A DNA stretch of 64,000 nucleotides, from positions 288,765-352,764 of the forward strand of contig NZ_JBDOHS010000001.1 of assembly GCF_039832105.1 (NCBI RefSeq), written 5' to 3'. This document shows, one piece after another, positions 17,885 through 26,509 of the stretch; positions within the stretch are counted from its first letter, which is position 1; every line of letters begins with the position of its first letter. The notes under the pieces are model-generated. The model did no database searches. It saw only the letters and a program-made list of their open reading frames with translations, and was not told where the DNA came from. The stretch is from Dorea_A sp016295505. GTDB taxonomy: Bacteria > Bacillota > Clostridia > Lachnospirales > Lachnospiraceae. Made by a program: the position numbers and the translations under genes.

Positions 17885-18772
17885 ATGTTTGGATATATCT
17901 CGATCAATAAAGCCGAAATGAAGTTCAAAGACTACGATATCTATCACTCTTACTATTGTGGTCTTTGCAAATCTCTTAAGAAATGTTATGGTATAAGAGG
18001 TCAGATGACTTTATCCTTCGACATGACATTTCTCGTCGTTCTTCTTACCGGTCTCTATGAGCCGGATACCAGCATCTCTTCTGCCAGATGCATTGCTCAT
18101 CCTTTTGAAAAGCATCTTACAAGAACCAATGAATTTACAGACTATGCTGCTGCAATCAACATGGTTCTTACTTATTATAAATGTGAAGATGACTGGGAGG
18201 ATGAACGAAAAAAGAAAGGCTATGCAGCCGCCAGACTTCTTCAGTCCCGAGTTGAAAAAGTCAGAGAAAAGTATCCTCAAAAAGTTCAGCTCATTGCATC
18301 TGATTTAAAAAAGCTTTCTGAATTGGAAAAGAAAAATGAACAAAACATAGATCTGATGGCCGGGCTGTTCGGCGATATTATGGCAGAGATCTTTGTCTAC
18401 TGTCACGACGAATGGGAGACTTCCCTTCGCAAAATCGGTTTCTTTCTCGGCAAGTTTATCTATCTGATGGATGCTTATGAAGATGTAGAAAAGGATATTC
18501 ACTCCGGAAGCTACAATCCTTTAAAAGAATCATTTCTTACAAATGAAAACTTTGCAGAAGACTGCCGGGAACTATTGACACTCATGATGGCTGAATGCTC
18601 CCGTGAATTCGAGAAACTGCCCATTCTGCTGCATGCAGATATTTTGAGAAATGTGTTATATTCCGGTGTATGGTGCCACTATACGACTGTAACTGCCAGA
18701 CGAAGGGAAAAGCAGAACGACAATACACATTCTGACACCACAAAAACAAATACAGGAGATCACATACAATGA
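17885..18772 (+). CDS. DUF5685 family protein
   Basis: A 295-residue protein starting MFGYISINKAEMKFKDY, with an N-terminal CGLCKSLKKCYG motif. This matches what I remember of DUF5685 (an alpha-helical family with conserved Cys near the N-terminus, found in Clostridia). Mid-protein DDWEDERKKKGYAA and LMDAYEDVEKDIHSG have the spacing of acidic metal-binding motifs, somewhat like DDxxD of prenyl-synthase folds, but this is speculation. The last bases overlap the J-domain gene (ATGA), so the two are translationally coupled. Function unknown. Confidence 0.75.
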   Translation: MFGYISINKAEMKFKDYDIYHSYYCGLCKSLKKCYGIRGQMTLSFDMTFLVVLLTGLYEPDTSISSARCIAHPFEKHLTRTNEFTDYAAAINMVLTYYKCEDDWEDERKKKGYAAARLLQSRVEKVREKYPQKVQLIASDLKKLSELEKKNEQNIDLMAGLFGDIMAEIFVYCHDEWETSLRKIGFFLGKFIYLMDAYEDVEKDIHSGSYNPLKESFLTNENFAEDCRELLTLMMAECSREFEKLPILLHADILRNVLYSGVWCHYTTVTARRREKQNDNTHSDTTKTNTGDHIQ

Positions 18773-19512
18773 CAGACCCTTACAGCGTACTGGGCGTTAG
18801 TCGAACAGCCTCAGATGAAGAAATAAAAAGAGCATACCGCAAATTAAGCAGGCAATATCATCCTGATGCCAATATCAACAATCCGAACAAAGATCAGGCA
18901 GAAGCTAAATTCAAAGAAGTTCAGCAGGCATATCAGCATATCATGCACGAACGTGAATATGGCACTTCCGGCAGCTCCTATACTTCCGGAGGCCAGGGCG
19001 GTTACACAGGCGGTTACGGTGACTTTGGCGATTTTGGCGGCTATGGACCATTCCGCGGTTTCTATGGACAGTACCGTCAACAATCCGGCCCACAGGCCTC
19101 AGACAATGAAGAGGACCTTCATATGAAGGCAGCGGCCAACTTTATCAACAGCGGGCACTATCAGGAAGCACTGAATCTGCTAAATGGAATTCAGACTCAC
19201 AATGCACGCTGGTATTACTACAGTGCACTTGCCAATTCCGGAATGGGCAATAACGTAATCGCACTTCAGCACGCAAAAGAAGCACTGCGGCTGGAGCCAA
19301 ACAATTATGAATATCAGATGCTGGTTCGCAGATTCGAAAGTGGTGGAACCTGGTATCAGCAACGGCAGAATCCTTACGAAACAACCTTCACTACCGGCAG
19401 TGATTGCTGCATGAAGCTTTGCCTTGCCAACATCATCTGCAACCTGTGCTGTGGCAGCGGATTATGCTGTGGCGGAGGAGGACCTATGCCGGGAGGAAAC
19501 GGATTTATATAA
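18769..19512 (+). CDS. J-domain protein with TPR-like region and Cys/Gly-rich tail
   Basis: A 247-residue DnaJ-like co-chaperone. The N-terminal J domain has the diagnostic HPD in RQYHPDANIN. A Gly/Tyr/Phe-rich linker (about 65-105) follows, then two TPR-like helices (AANFINSGHYQEALNLL and NSGMGNNVIALQHAKEALRL). The C-terminus is rich in Cys (CCMKLCLANIICNLCCGSG) and ends in a Gly-rich stretch. It is not housekeeping DnaJ: the CxxCxGxG zinc repeats and client-binding domains are missing. The Cys-rich tail might bind metal or be lipidated. Coupled to the DUF5685 gene by an ATGA overlap, so these two probably act together with an Hsp70. Confidence 0.85.
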   Translation: MTDPYSVLGVSRTASDEEIKRAYRKLSRQYHPDANINNPNKDQAEAKFKEVQQAYQHIMHEREYGTSGSSYTSGGQGGYTGGYGDFGDFGGYGPFRGFYGQYRQQSGPQASDNEEDLHMKAAANFINSGHYQEALNLLNGIQTHNARWYYYSALANSGMGNNVIALQHAKEALRLEPNNYEYQMLVRRFESGGTWYQQRQNPYETTFTTGSDCCMKLCLANIICNLCCGSGLCCGGGGPMPGGNGFI

Positions 19513-19530
19513 GAAAGGAGTGCGCCGATT

Positions 19531-20058
19531 ATGTTGGATTATTTAGTTTTGTACCAAAGCGAATCCGGCAATACAAAAAAAGTTGCCGCAACAATCTTTT
19601 CCCATCTGCCGGGCAACTCCAAAGACCTGATTGATATCACAACAGACAAGACGATTCCTGAAGCCAGAATCTATTTCATCGGCTTCTGTGTACACCAGGG
19701 CAGCTGCAGCATGGAAATCATGGATTTTCTGAGCAGTCTGAGCGGAAAACTGATCGCTCTGTTCGGCACATGCGGAATGGGAGATTCTCCTTCTTATTAC
19801 AGAGGAATCGAACAGAGGGTCAGCGCATGGATCGAATCCGACAATGAATACCTCGGATCTTTTATCTGTCAGGGAAAGATGCCGCAACAGGTCCGCCAAA
19901 AATATGAAGCAAAAAGAACCTCAGCAAATGCTGACCAGATCGACCGGTTTATCCGCAACTTTGATCAGGCGCTGATTCATCCGGACAGTCTGGATCTGGA
20001 GCATGCCAAGGTATTTACGGAAAAAATACTGAAAAAAATTTCAGGCAGACGTATATAG
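19531..20058 (+). CDS. Flavodoxin-like protein
   Basis: A 175-residue flavodoxin-fold protein. The FMN phosphate-binding loop is near the N-terminus (YQSESGNTKKVA), with later isoalloxazine-contact regions around FIGFCVHQGSCSMEIMDFL and LFGTCGMGDSPSYY. It is longer than a plain flavodoxin by a helical C-terminal tail. This group of flavodoxin-like proteins in gut Clostridia often serves a partner reductase, but none is adjacent. It is the last gene of the 17.5-20 kb operon, with AAGAAAGGAG before its start and a terminator right after. Confidence 0.8.
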   Translation: MLDYLVLYQSESGNTKKVAATIFSHLPGNSKDLIDITTDKTIPEARIYFIGFCVHQGSCSMEIMDFLSSLSGKLIALFGTCGMGDSPSYYRGIEQRVSAWIESDNEYLGSFICQGKMPQQVRQKYEAKRTSANADQIDRFIRNFDQALIHPDSLDLEHAKVFTEKILKKISGRRI

Positions 20059-20085
20059 GGAGAGCTGATTCTCCCTTTTATTTTT
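20057..20085 (+). terminator. Terminator of the 17.5-20 kb operon
   Basis: Stem AGGGAGA (20057-20063) with TCTCCCT (20070-20076), six-base loop, then TTTTATTTTT. It begins inside the flavodoxin-like stop codon region and overlaps the 3' end of the convergent Uma2 gene. Confidence 0.8.
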
Positions 20086-20884
20086 CATAGAGAAACCGTA
20101 TGTATCCATATATCTGCGCAAAATCAATCACACATTCTCCCTGAAATATCCGTACAGGTACAGAATCCCCAAATCCATATATCACCGGAAGTTTCTCCTG
20201 CTCCAGATCATAGACAACAATTTTTCTTGCATCCGGATCTACAATCCAGTATTCCCGCACTCCCGCATTCATATATTTTGCCTGTTTGATCCCCATATCT
20301 TTCTTTCTGGTTGCTTTCGAAAGAATCTCAACAACAAGATCCGGTGCTCCATACAGGCAATGCCGAAGGATTTTCTCTCGGTCGCAGATCACAAACACAT
20401 CTGGCTGAACTATCGTCTTATCATTACAATCCAGCTGGACATCCGCAGGCGACTGAACCGCAATACATCTTCCCTTCTTTTCCATAATATATTCCCGAAG
20501 CGCCCGCCAGATCTCTCCGCATAACATCTGATGAATCATTGATGGTGCACCCATATCGTAGATCACTCCATCAATCAGCTCCACCCTTCGTTCCTCCGGA
20601 ATTGCATAGTAATCTTCCAGAGTATAATCACCAGGCTTCCTTTCCACATGATATTCCGTCCGGGATTCCCGCATCATACAGGTTCTCACATATTCCGGGT
20701 TCTCCTCCGATATCTCCGTCGAAAACACACGTTCCAACGCACGAAGCGTTTCATACCTCGGTGTTCTGGTGATCCCACTGAAAATCTTCTGCACTGTCCC
20801 GAGTGGTACCTGCGACAACTTTGCGATCTGCTCACAGCTATAGCCCATCTGTATCTTTTTTTCTTTCATTTCATCCAGTGTCAT
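20078..20884 (-). CDS. HTH domain fused to a Uma2-family (DUF820) nuclease domain
   Basis: A 268-residue protein with an unusual order. Residues about 1-60 form a Cro/CI-type helix-turn-helix (CEQIAKLSQVPLGTVQKIFSG). Residues about 85-265 are a Uma2 (DUF820) domain of the PD-(D/E)xK superfamily: VELIDGVIYDMGAPS, IVQPDVFVICD, PDLVVEILSKATRKKD and REYWIVDP. The Asp of QPD, Glu of VVEI and Lys after it fit the nuclease core. The start is chosen by AGGAAG eight bases upstream; the in-frame GTG overlaps that RBS. Uma2 proteins are common but their targets are unknown. The HTH suggests sequence-specific DNA binding or autoregulation. Confidence 0.8.
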   Translation of the reverse strand: MTLDEMKEKKIQMGYSCEQIAKLSQVPLGTVQKIFSGITRTPRYETLRALERVFSTEISEENPEYVRTCMMRESRTEYHVERKPGDYTLEDYYAIPEERRVELIDGVIYDMGAPSMIHQMLCGEIWRALREYIMEKKGRCIAVQSPADVQLDCNDKTIVQPDVFVICDREKILRHCLYGAPDLVVEILSKATRKKDMGIKQAKYMNAGVREYWIVDPDARKIVVYDLEQEKLPVIYGFGDSVPVRIFQGECVIDFAQIYGYIRFLYEK

Positions 20885-21024
20885 AACAATCACTTCCTGT
20901 TATATTGATGATTCATATTTTACTACCATTTTTCCATCTGTTCAACCATTTTACACTCTCATTTATTCCATTTTCATTCCATAATTATTCTTTCAGCTTT
21001 TTTCTAGAGGTTTCCTGTAACACA

Positions 21025-21057
21025 AAAATCTCAGGAATAATTCATTCCTGAGATTTT
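21025..21057 (-). terminator. Terminator of tRNA-Cys
   Basis: Perfect 14-base stem AAAATCTCAGGAAT (21025-21038) with ATTCCTGAGATTTT (21044-21057), five-base loop. On the minus strand it ends in TTTTTG. Confidence 0.85.
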
Positions 21058-21061
21058 AAAG

Positions 21062-21132
21062 AGGCGCCAACCAGATTTGAACTGGTGATAGAGGTGTTGC
21101 AGACCTTTGCCTTACCACTTGGCTATGGCGCC
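21062..21132 (-). tRNA. tRNA-Cys (GCA)
   Basis: 71 bases. The acceptor arms GGCGCC/GGCGCC pair, the anticodon loop reads CTGCAAC with anticodon GCA, the T loop reads TTCAAAT, and the discriminator base is U73, an identity element of tRNA-Cys. The 3' CCA is not encoded. The sequence is identical to a second copy at 48600-48670. Confidence 0.97.
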
Positions 21133-21165
21133 ATATCATATTAAACTATTTCTAAATGCTTATAT

Positions 21166-21194
21166 AGTATAACAAATCTTTCATATTAAGTCAA
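21166..21194 (-). promoter_or_regulatory. Promoter of tRNA-Cys
   Basis: On the minus strand TTGACT (complement of 21189-21194) and TATACT (complement of 21166-21171) have a 17-base spacer, about 34 bases before the tRNA 5' end. Confidence 0.75.
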
Positions 21195-21233
21195 TATGAA
21201 AATTCATCTCTTCACGCAATTTTCCAGGGAAGG

Positions 21234-21258
21234 GGATCCGGGCTTTACGCCCGGATCC
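21234..21258 (-). terminator. Strong hairpin downstream of tctC
   Basis: Perfect ten-base stem GGATCCGGGC (21234-21243) with GCCCGGATCC (21249-21258) and a TTTAC loop, 48 bases after the tctC stop. No U tract follows on the minus strand, so it may stabilise the mRNA 3' end rather than terminate intrinsically. Confidence 0.5.
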
Positions 21259-21306
21259 AATGAAAAAAACACTTTATGTTAGTCAAGGGATATTTCCGTT
21301 TATCGA

Positions 21307-22329
21307 TTATTGTCCTACTGTGATGCCTGCATCCTCATATACCTTAGGCATGATTTCGAACTCGCTCTTACATTTTGCTGTCCACTCTTCGCTGCTGAGG
21401 AAGATAGCGTTAGAATACTGATCAGCCAGGAATTTCTGGTATTCTTCACCCTCAATAACTTCTTTGAATGCTGCTTCCAGAACATCGATTACTTCCTGCG
21501 GAGTATCCTTTGGAGCATGATATCCACGATACATAGCTACTGTTGCGTCGATTCCGATCTCTTTTGCAGTCGGAACATCCGGGAAATCCGGTAATCTTTC
21601 TTCTGTCATAGTACAGATCAGTTTTACTTCATCAGCTGCAACTGCAGAAGCGATGTCGATAGGTCCACATACGATTGCATCTACGTCGCCATTCTTAAGA
21701 AGAAGGTCAAATCCACCACCAGATGTATTTGGAACAAGGTTTACTTCGAGACCTGCTTTTGTACAGAAGTCTGTGATTGCGATATGAGCAACACCACCTG
21801 CGGAACCGGTACCGATGTTAACTTCACCCGGGTGAGCCTTGCAGTAATCGATGAATTCTTCAATGTTTGTGTAACGATCTTCTTCCGGACGGATAAAGAT
21901 TACGTTGGAGTCATAGTTAACTGCACAGATCTGAGCAACATCTTCGTATGTAATATCTGCATAGTTATTGGACTTCATAGTTGCAAGAGAACTCAGAGAC
22001 ATGATGATTGTATAACCATCTGCATCTGCCTCCATAAACTGCTGGAATGCAGTTGCTGTAGCTGCACCACCGATATTCTGTGGAACAACAGATACTCCCA
22101 GAACTTCACCAACTTCTGTTGCCAGGTAACGAGCAATAACATCTGATCCGCCGCCGGTCTCTGTCGGGATGATCATTGTGATATCTCTTTCCGGGAACGT
22201 AGTTTCTGTTGTTTCTGCTTCGCCTTCGCTTTTCTCCACTTCAGGAACTTCTTCACTCTCGGCTGGAATACCATAATGATAGTCAGGATCCAGAACACAT
22301 TCGGAATGAAGCGGAAGAAAATCCCCCAA
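21307..22329 (-). CDS. tctC: TctC-type solute-binding protein lacking a signal peptide (possible pseudogene)
   Basis: The binding protein of a tripartite tricarboxylate transporter (Bug family). The mature domain is intact: RDITMIIPTETGGGSDVIAR, VVPQNIGGAATATAFQQ, VNIGTGSAGGVAHIA, LVPNTSGGGFDLLLKNGDVDA and LPDFPDVPTAKEIG. It should be exported, yet no signal peptide or lipobox is encoded. The acidic linker (ESEEVPEVEKSEGEAE) normally follows the lipidated Cys, but here it runs straight back into tctA sequence in a -1 frame. The only start before the mature part is a TTG at 22327-22329 right after a stop, without an RBS. I infer a deletion removed the tctA end, the spacer and the tctC signal sequence, or that this part of the sequence is wrong. 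Confidence 0.75.
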   Translation of the reverse strand: MGDFLPLHSECVLDPDYHYGIPAESEEVPEVEKSEGEAETTETTFPERDITMIIPTETGGGSDVIARYLATEVGEVLGVSVVPQNIGGAATATAFQQFMEADADGYTIIMSLSSLATMKSNNYADITYEDVAQICAVNYDSNVIFIRPEEDRYTNIEEFIDYCKAHPGEVNIGTGSAGGVAHIAITDFCTKAGLEVNLVPNTSGGGFDLLLKNGDVDAIVCGPIDIASAVAADEVKLICTMTEERLPDFPDVPTAKEIGIDATVAMYRGYHAPKDTPQEVIDVLEAAFKEVIEGEEYQKFLADQYSNAIFLSSEEWTAKCKSEFEIMPKVYEDAGITVGQ

Positions 22330-23693
22330 TCACCTTTTGACATTACAAGCGCAGAGCGTAAGTTCTTCTCACAGAGCTGTCCCAGCACAACACCCAGTAT
22401 CGCTGCTGCCGGTGACAGTCCAACTTTCTCCATTAAGAAGCCTATTACACCCATTGCTACCATAACTAAGATTGCAAACGTTCTGTTACTGGATGAATAC
22501 GTACCAATAATACAGACAACCAATACAATCGGAACCAGAATACGGTTATCTACTTCCAGAATCTTCGCAAAGAACTTCGCCATCGTTATTGCCATGATGA
22601 ACATCGCAATATTTGCAACAAACATGAATACATAGATTCCATTTACTGCTTCTGATGAGCTCTGGAAGATTGTAGGTCCACAGATAACTCCATGAAGTGC
22701 AAGTGCACTGATAATAACTGCTGCAGTCGGATCACCAGGAACACCAAGTGCAAGTGCAGGAACCAGGGTTCCTCCTACCGTTGCGTTGTTCGCCGACTCA
22801 GGTGCCGCAATACCTTCCCATACACCGGTACCAAATTCTGCTTTACGCGGATTGCTGTTTTTCTCTGTCTCATATGCCACAAACGCAGAGATCTGTGCGC
22901 CGGCTCCCGGAAGGACACCGATGAACATACCAATCAGAGAACTCCTTGCGATCGTCTTGTGGATCCTCTTGCGAATTTCCCTCGTCGGGAAGATATGCTT
23001 CAGCTCCTGCTTATTTCCTTCCAGATTCTTCATACGAAGGATCTGCTTCATAAGCTCACAGAGTCCGAAGATACCGATCAGAACCGCGATGACATCATAA
23101 CCACTCATCAGTTCGTCCACACCAAAGGTCAGACGCTTTGTACCGGTCAGATAATCCGTACCTGTACCTGCAAGCAGGATACCGAAAGCCGCTGAGATGA
23201 TACCCTTCAAAAGGTTATCATCCGTACCTGCAATTACACACAATCCGAAAATGGAAAGTACAAAGTATTCCGGATATGCAAACTTCACTGCGATCAGTGA
23301 AAATGCACTACAACCTAAAAGTAATAATATAGAACCAATAATACCACCGATAAATGAACTGTATGCAGAGATACCGATTGCCTGTCCCGCATATCCTTTC
23401 TTTGCCAGTGGATAACCATCATTCGCCGTCATGATTGCTGCCGCCGTTCCCGGAACCTTCATCAGGATCGCAGCAATCGAGCCACCGTATACAGCACCTA
23501 CATAGATTCCGACCAGCACCGCCATGGATGGCAGCGTTGCCATCTTCGCTGTAAAAGACGTCAGGATCGCTACCGCCATCGTAGCTCCAAGTCCCGGAAT
23601 CGCTCCTACGATAATTCCCGCAAAAGTAGAAAAAACGCAAAGGACATAATCAAACGGAGTCAATGCTGAAAATACTGCTAAAAAGTCTGCCAT
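22173..23693 (-). CDS. tctA: Tripartite tricarboxylate transporter large membrane subunit TctA
   Basis: A 506-residue integral membrane protein with about 11-12 hydrophobic segments. Family signatures are the glycine-rich GAIPGLGATMAVAI near the N-terminus and the repeat IGVLPGAGAQISAFVAYETEK in the middle, with ESANNATVGGTLVPALALGVPG after it. The TTT family imports carboxylates (citrate, tricarballylate and others) with proton or sodium. The strong AAGGAGGAG precedes ATG. The last 18 or so residues (about KWRKAKAKQKQQKLRSRKE) are read from DNA that encodes the tctC linker in another frame, so its native C-terminus may be missing. An AACCGGTT site lies ahead of the operon. Confidence 0.9.
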   Translation of the reverse strand: MADFLAVFSALTPFDYVLCVFSTFAGIIVGAIPGLGATMAVAILTSFTAKMATLPSMAVLVGIYVGAVYGGSIAAILMKVPGTAAAIMTANDGYPLAKKGYAGQAIGISAYSSFIGGIIGSILLLLGCSAFSLIAVKFAYPEYFVLSIFGLCVIAGTDDNLLKGIISAAFGILLAGTGTDYLTGTKRLTFGVDELMSGYDVIAVLIGIFGLCELMKQILRMKNLEGNKQELKHIFPTREIRKRIHKTIARSSLIGMFIGVLPGAGAQISAFVAYETEKNSNPRKAEFGTGVWEGIAAPESANNATVGGTLVPALALGVPGDPTAAVIISALALHGVICGPTIFQSSSEAVNGIYVFMFVANIAMFIMAITMAKFFAKILEVDNRILVPIVLVVCIIGTYSSSNRTFAILVMVAMGVIGFLMEKVGLSPAAAILGVVLGQLCEKNLRSALVMSKGDWGIFFRFIPNVFWILTIIMVFQPRVKKFLKWRKAKAKQKQQKLRSRKEISQ

Positions 23694-23727
23694 ATGTTTT
23701 CTCCTCCTTATCTACATCATCTTTTTC

Positions 23728-24240
23728 TTAAAAATAGAACATTCTCGGAATCTGAACCTTCAGAATCATAACAAAGAATATGTAGATAACCACAACCGAT
23801 ACTACAGAAACAATCGCAAGCACATGCGGTTTTCTGACTCCGTTCATGAACATGGTTGCGATCAGGAACACAATCGTCAGAACCTCAAAACCAACCGTCG
23901 GAAGTAATAACGCGTATGCAATCATCAGTATGATCGTAATCACAAGATGGACGATACTTGACTTATTCCCCTTCATGCTCTGAATTCCTGCCTGAACCTT
24001 TGCTTTTTCTGTCTCGATGTAGGAGTTTCCGTCCGCATCTACCTTCTTGATCCAGCCCTTCCAGATCACTGTTGCCAGGAACCATACTGCCGATATGATA
24101 AAGAATATGGCAATCAACTTCGGAAACACTTCCGGTCCGATCACCGACAGGTTCGAGTAATCCGGATATGCGTTTACCTCATTGAGAATGTACCCACCCA
24201 TAACGAGCAGCACAATCGCTAATATCGTATCTCCTAACAC
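23728..24240 (-). CDS. tctB: Tripartite tricarboxylate transporter small membrane subunit TctB
   Basis: A 170-residue protein with about four membrane segments (1-20, 37-60, 98-120, 140-168), the usual topology of the small TTT subunit. Length and position directly before tctA support the call; sequence conservation in TctB is low. It starts with GTG seven bases after AAGGAGGTG. It is the first gene of tctB-tctA-tctC. The AACCGGTT operator candidate lies 43 bases upstream. Confidence 0.85.
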   Translation of the reverse strand: MLGDTILAIVLLVMGGYILNEVNAYPDYSNLSVIGPEVFPKLIAIFFIISAVWFLATVIWKGWIKKVDADGNSYIETEKAKVQAGIQSMKGNKSSIVHLVITIILMIAYALLLPTVGFEVLTIVFLIATMFMNGVRKPHVLAIVSVVSVVVIYIFFVMILKVQIPRMFYF

Positions 24241-24695
24241 AAAAACACCTCCTTCTTTTGTTGCTTTATTAAATAGTTTCGAAACCGGTTAACATATTTT
24301 ATTTTTAAGAAGCCGTCACAACAGCTTCTTCCTACTATGGATAATACCATTATTGAGCTTTTTTTGCAACATTTCTCGTTTTATTTCTTTATTTTTAGTC
24401 ACAATACACAATATGATTTTTTGTATTTTGTGAAAATTTCTGTGTTTTAATTAAATGACGTGTTTCGCAACCGTTTTCATCGTTCCATTTTCAGAAAAAT
24501 AACACTTTTCACATTTTTCCTATGGTTTTAGTAAAGATTATACAGAATCATCCTTTTTGTCAATATTATTTCTGATATCCATTGTTTTTTATTCTATACC
24601 TAGCGGATAACTATGTTTTTTATGAGACGGAATGATACTCCATACATTACAACAGGAACGGCTGCCGTTCTATCCTGCAGCCGTCCCTGCTCACT
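24241..24695. promoter_or_regulatory. AT-rich tctB upstream region with LacI-type operator and cre-like site
   Basis: No gene is visible in these 455 bases. A palindrome with core AACCGGTT is at 24283-24290 (context GAAACCGGTTAACA). It matches the sites at 39.8 and 42.0-42.2 kb. On the minus strand the complement of about 24467-24483 reads ATGAAAACGGTTGCG, close to the CcpA cre consensus. A GC-rich hairpin (CGGCTGC, 24659-24665, with GCAGCCG, 24677-24683) follows the ATPase gene and may mark the end of the previous operon, but it lacks a T tract. Confidence 0.55.
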
Positions 24696-26492
24696 CTATA
24701 TCAGGGATCTCATATGATACCCCTCTTCTCTTGCAGCATTCATTTCTTCTGCATAGAGGAAACATCTCACCTTACGTTCTCCATATTCATACAGTTCCGG
24801 TACTTCCTGAAAGCATCTTTTTTGTGCATATTTGCAGTTATCTGCATACGGACACCCCGTCGTCTTCTGAAGCGACACAGCCTCTTCCTGAACCGGTATT
24901 TTTTTCTTCTCTCTGCCGGTCAGCTTTACCTTTTCTCCCGCCAGGAACAATGCTTTGGTATAAGGATGCCATGGTTCCTCCACAAGAGACCTGCATGATC
25001 CCTCTTCCACCATCCATCCCACATATACCACTCCCAGGACATCACTGATCCTGCTCATCAGTGACAAGTCATGGCTGATAACCAACATTGACAGGTGTTC
25101 TTTTTTCTTCATCTCGTTCAGCAGATGCACGAGCTGTTCCTGCACCTGGATATCCAGACCCGTAAAAGGCTCATCGCACACCAGAAGCTCCGGCGACATC
25201 AGAAGTGCTCTGGCAATCATGATCCTCTGAAGCTGTCCTCCGGACAATTGTTCAGGACGATCCCACAGTCTTGATTCTTCTATTCCCACCTCTGTAAGCA
25301 TGGCAGCAACTTTCTCATGCACCTCTGCTTTATCGATCATTCCTCTTGCGACCAATGCTTCTCTCAGGTTCTCATACACGGTCATTGACGGATTCAGCGC
25401 CTGATATGGATTCTGGAATATCATCTGCATCTTCCGGCTGAAGGCTCTTCGCCTTTTCCCAGATAACCGGTCAATCCTCTCTTTTTCCCAAAAGATACTT
25501 CCTGCATCCGGCCGATAGATTCCCAGCATGGTACATGCAAGCGTGCTTTTTCCACACCCGCTCTCTCCCACCAGACCGTATGTCTGATGCCTGCATATCT
25601 TCAGAGAGACGGAATGCAGAACTTCCTTTTTCTGAAACTTTTTTGACACAAGTGATACATCTATCAAAACCGGTTTCATTCCCGTTTTTTCTGCCCGAAA
25701 AGGCATCTGTTCCAGATTACGCCTTGCCCGAATCAATGCTCTGGTATATGCTTCTTTTCCACCACGCAGAATCTCCCCGGTTCTCCCCTGCTCAATCATT
25801 CTTCCTTCATGCATGATCATAATACGACTGCAAAGCATCTTCACAACTCCCAGATCATGGCTTACAAGGATCATCGATATTCCAAGATCTCTGCACAATC
25901 TTCGTAGCAGATTCAGGATCTGTGCCTGAACCGTTACGTCAAGAGCCGTCGTAGGCTCATCTGCGATCAGGATCTTTGGGTTGCCTGCAAGTGCGATCGC
26001 AATACAGATTCTCTGCTGCATTCCTCCGGAGCATTCGAAAGGATACCAATTCATACATCCTTTCGCATCCCTGATTCCTACCATATCCAGCAGTTCTTCC
26101 GCACGCTCTTTTGCCTCTTTTTTGGAGCAGCCCGTATGAATCCGCAGACTTTCCATAACCTGTCCGCCAATCTTCATAAGCGGATCCAGACTGGACATTG
26201 CATTCTGCATCACGACTGCAATCTCACCTCCACGAAGCCTCCGGCTTTCCTGCTCGGATAGTGGAGGAGTGATATCTTCCCCACAATAGCGAATCTCTCC
26301 TTCGCTGATCACAGCACCTTTTTTCAGAAAGCCAAGAAGAGACATCACCAGGGTCGTCTTCCCGGACCCGGATTCACCAACAATCCCCAGTATTTCCTGT
26401 TTATCCAGGGCCAGAGAGCAGTCTTTGACCACTTCTTTTTGCGCGTCTTCATATGCGATTGTAAGATGCCTTACCTCCAGTAATGGTTCCAT
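24696..26492 (-). CDS. Fused double ATPase of a peptide/nickel-type ABC importer (DppD-DppF)
   Basis: A 598-residue protein with two complete ABC domains. The first has Walker A GESGSGKTT and signature SGGMQQR; the second has GESGCGKST and LSGGQLQR. Each keeps Walker B (LIADEPTTALD and LVCDEPFTGLD). The C-terminus shows the Opp/Dpp Cys motif (CPYADNCKYAQKRC), which can hold an iron-sulfur cluster in some members. Most Dpp systems use two separate ATPases; here they are joined. It is the last gene of the operon that starts with cobA-hemD, 17 bases after the second permease, so it powers import through those permeases. Confidence 0.9.
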   Translation of the reverse strand: MEPLLEVRHLTIAYEDAQKEVVKDCSLALDKQEILGIVGESGSGKTTLVMSLLGFLKKGAVISEGEIRYCGEDITPPLSEQESRRLRGGEIAVVMQNAMSSLDPLMKIGGQVMESLRIHTGCSKKEAKERAEELLDMVGIRDAKGCMNWYPFECSGGMQQRICIAIALAGNPKILIADEPTTALDVTVQAQILNLLRRLCRDLGISMILVSHDLGVVKMLCSRIMIMHEGRMIEQGRTGEILRGGKEAYTRALIRARRNLEQMPFRAEKTGMKPVLIDVSLVSKKFQKKEVLHSVSLKICRHQTYGLVGESGCGKSTLACTMLGIYRPDAGSIFWEKERIDRLSGKRRRAFSRKMQMIFQNPYQALNPSMTVYENLREALVARGMIDKAEVHEKVAAMLTEVGIEESRLWDRPEQLSGGQLQRIMIARALLMSPELLVCDEPFTGLDIQVQEQLVHLLNEMKKKEHLSMLVISHDLSLMSRISDVLGVVYVGWMVEEGSCRSLVEEPWHPYTKALFLAGEKVKLTGREKKKIPVQEEAVSLQKTTGCPYADNCKYAQKRCFQEVPELYEYGERKVRCFLYAEEMNAAREEGYHMRSLI

Positions 26493-26509
26493 TCGATCCT
26501 CTCCTCTTC

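Noticed and set aside
21234..21258. Standard rho-independent terminator for tctC
   Set aside because: The hairpin is strong, but neither strand has a U tract after it, so I list it only as a hairpin of uncertain role.
22327..22329. TTG as true start of tctC
   Set aside because: No ribosome binding site, directly after a stop codon, and the following residues are out-of-frame tctA sequence.
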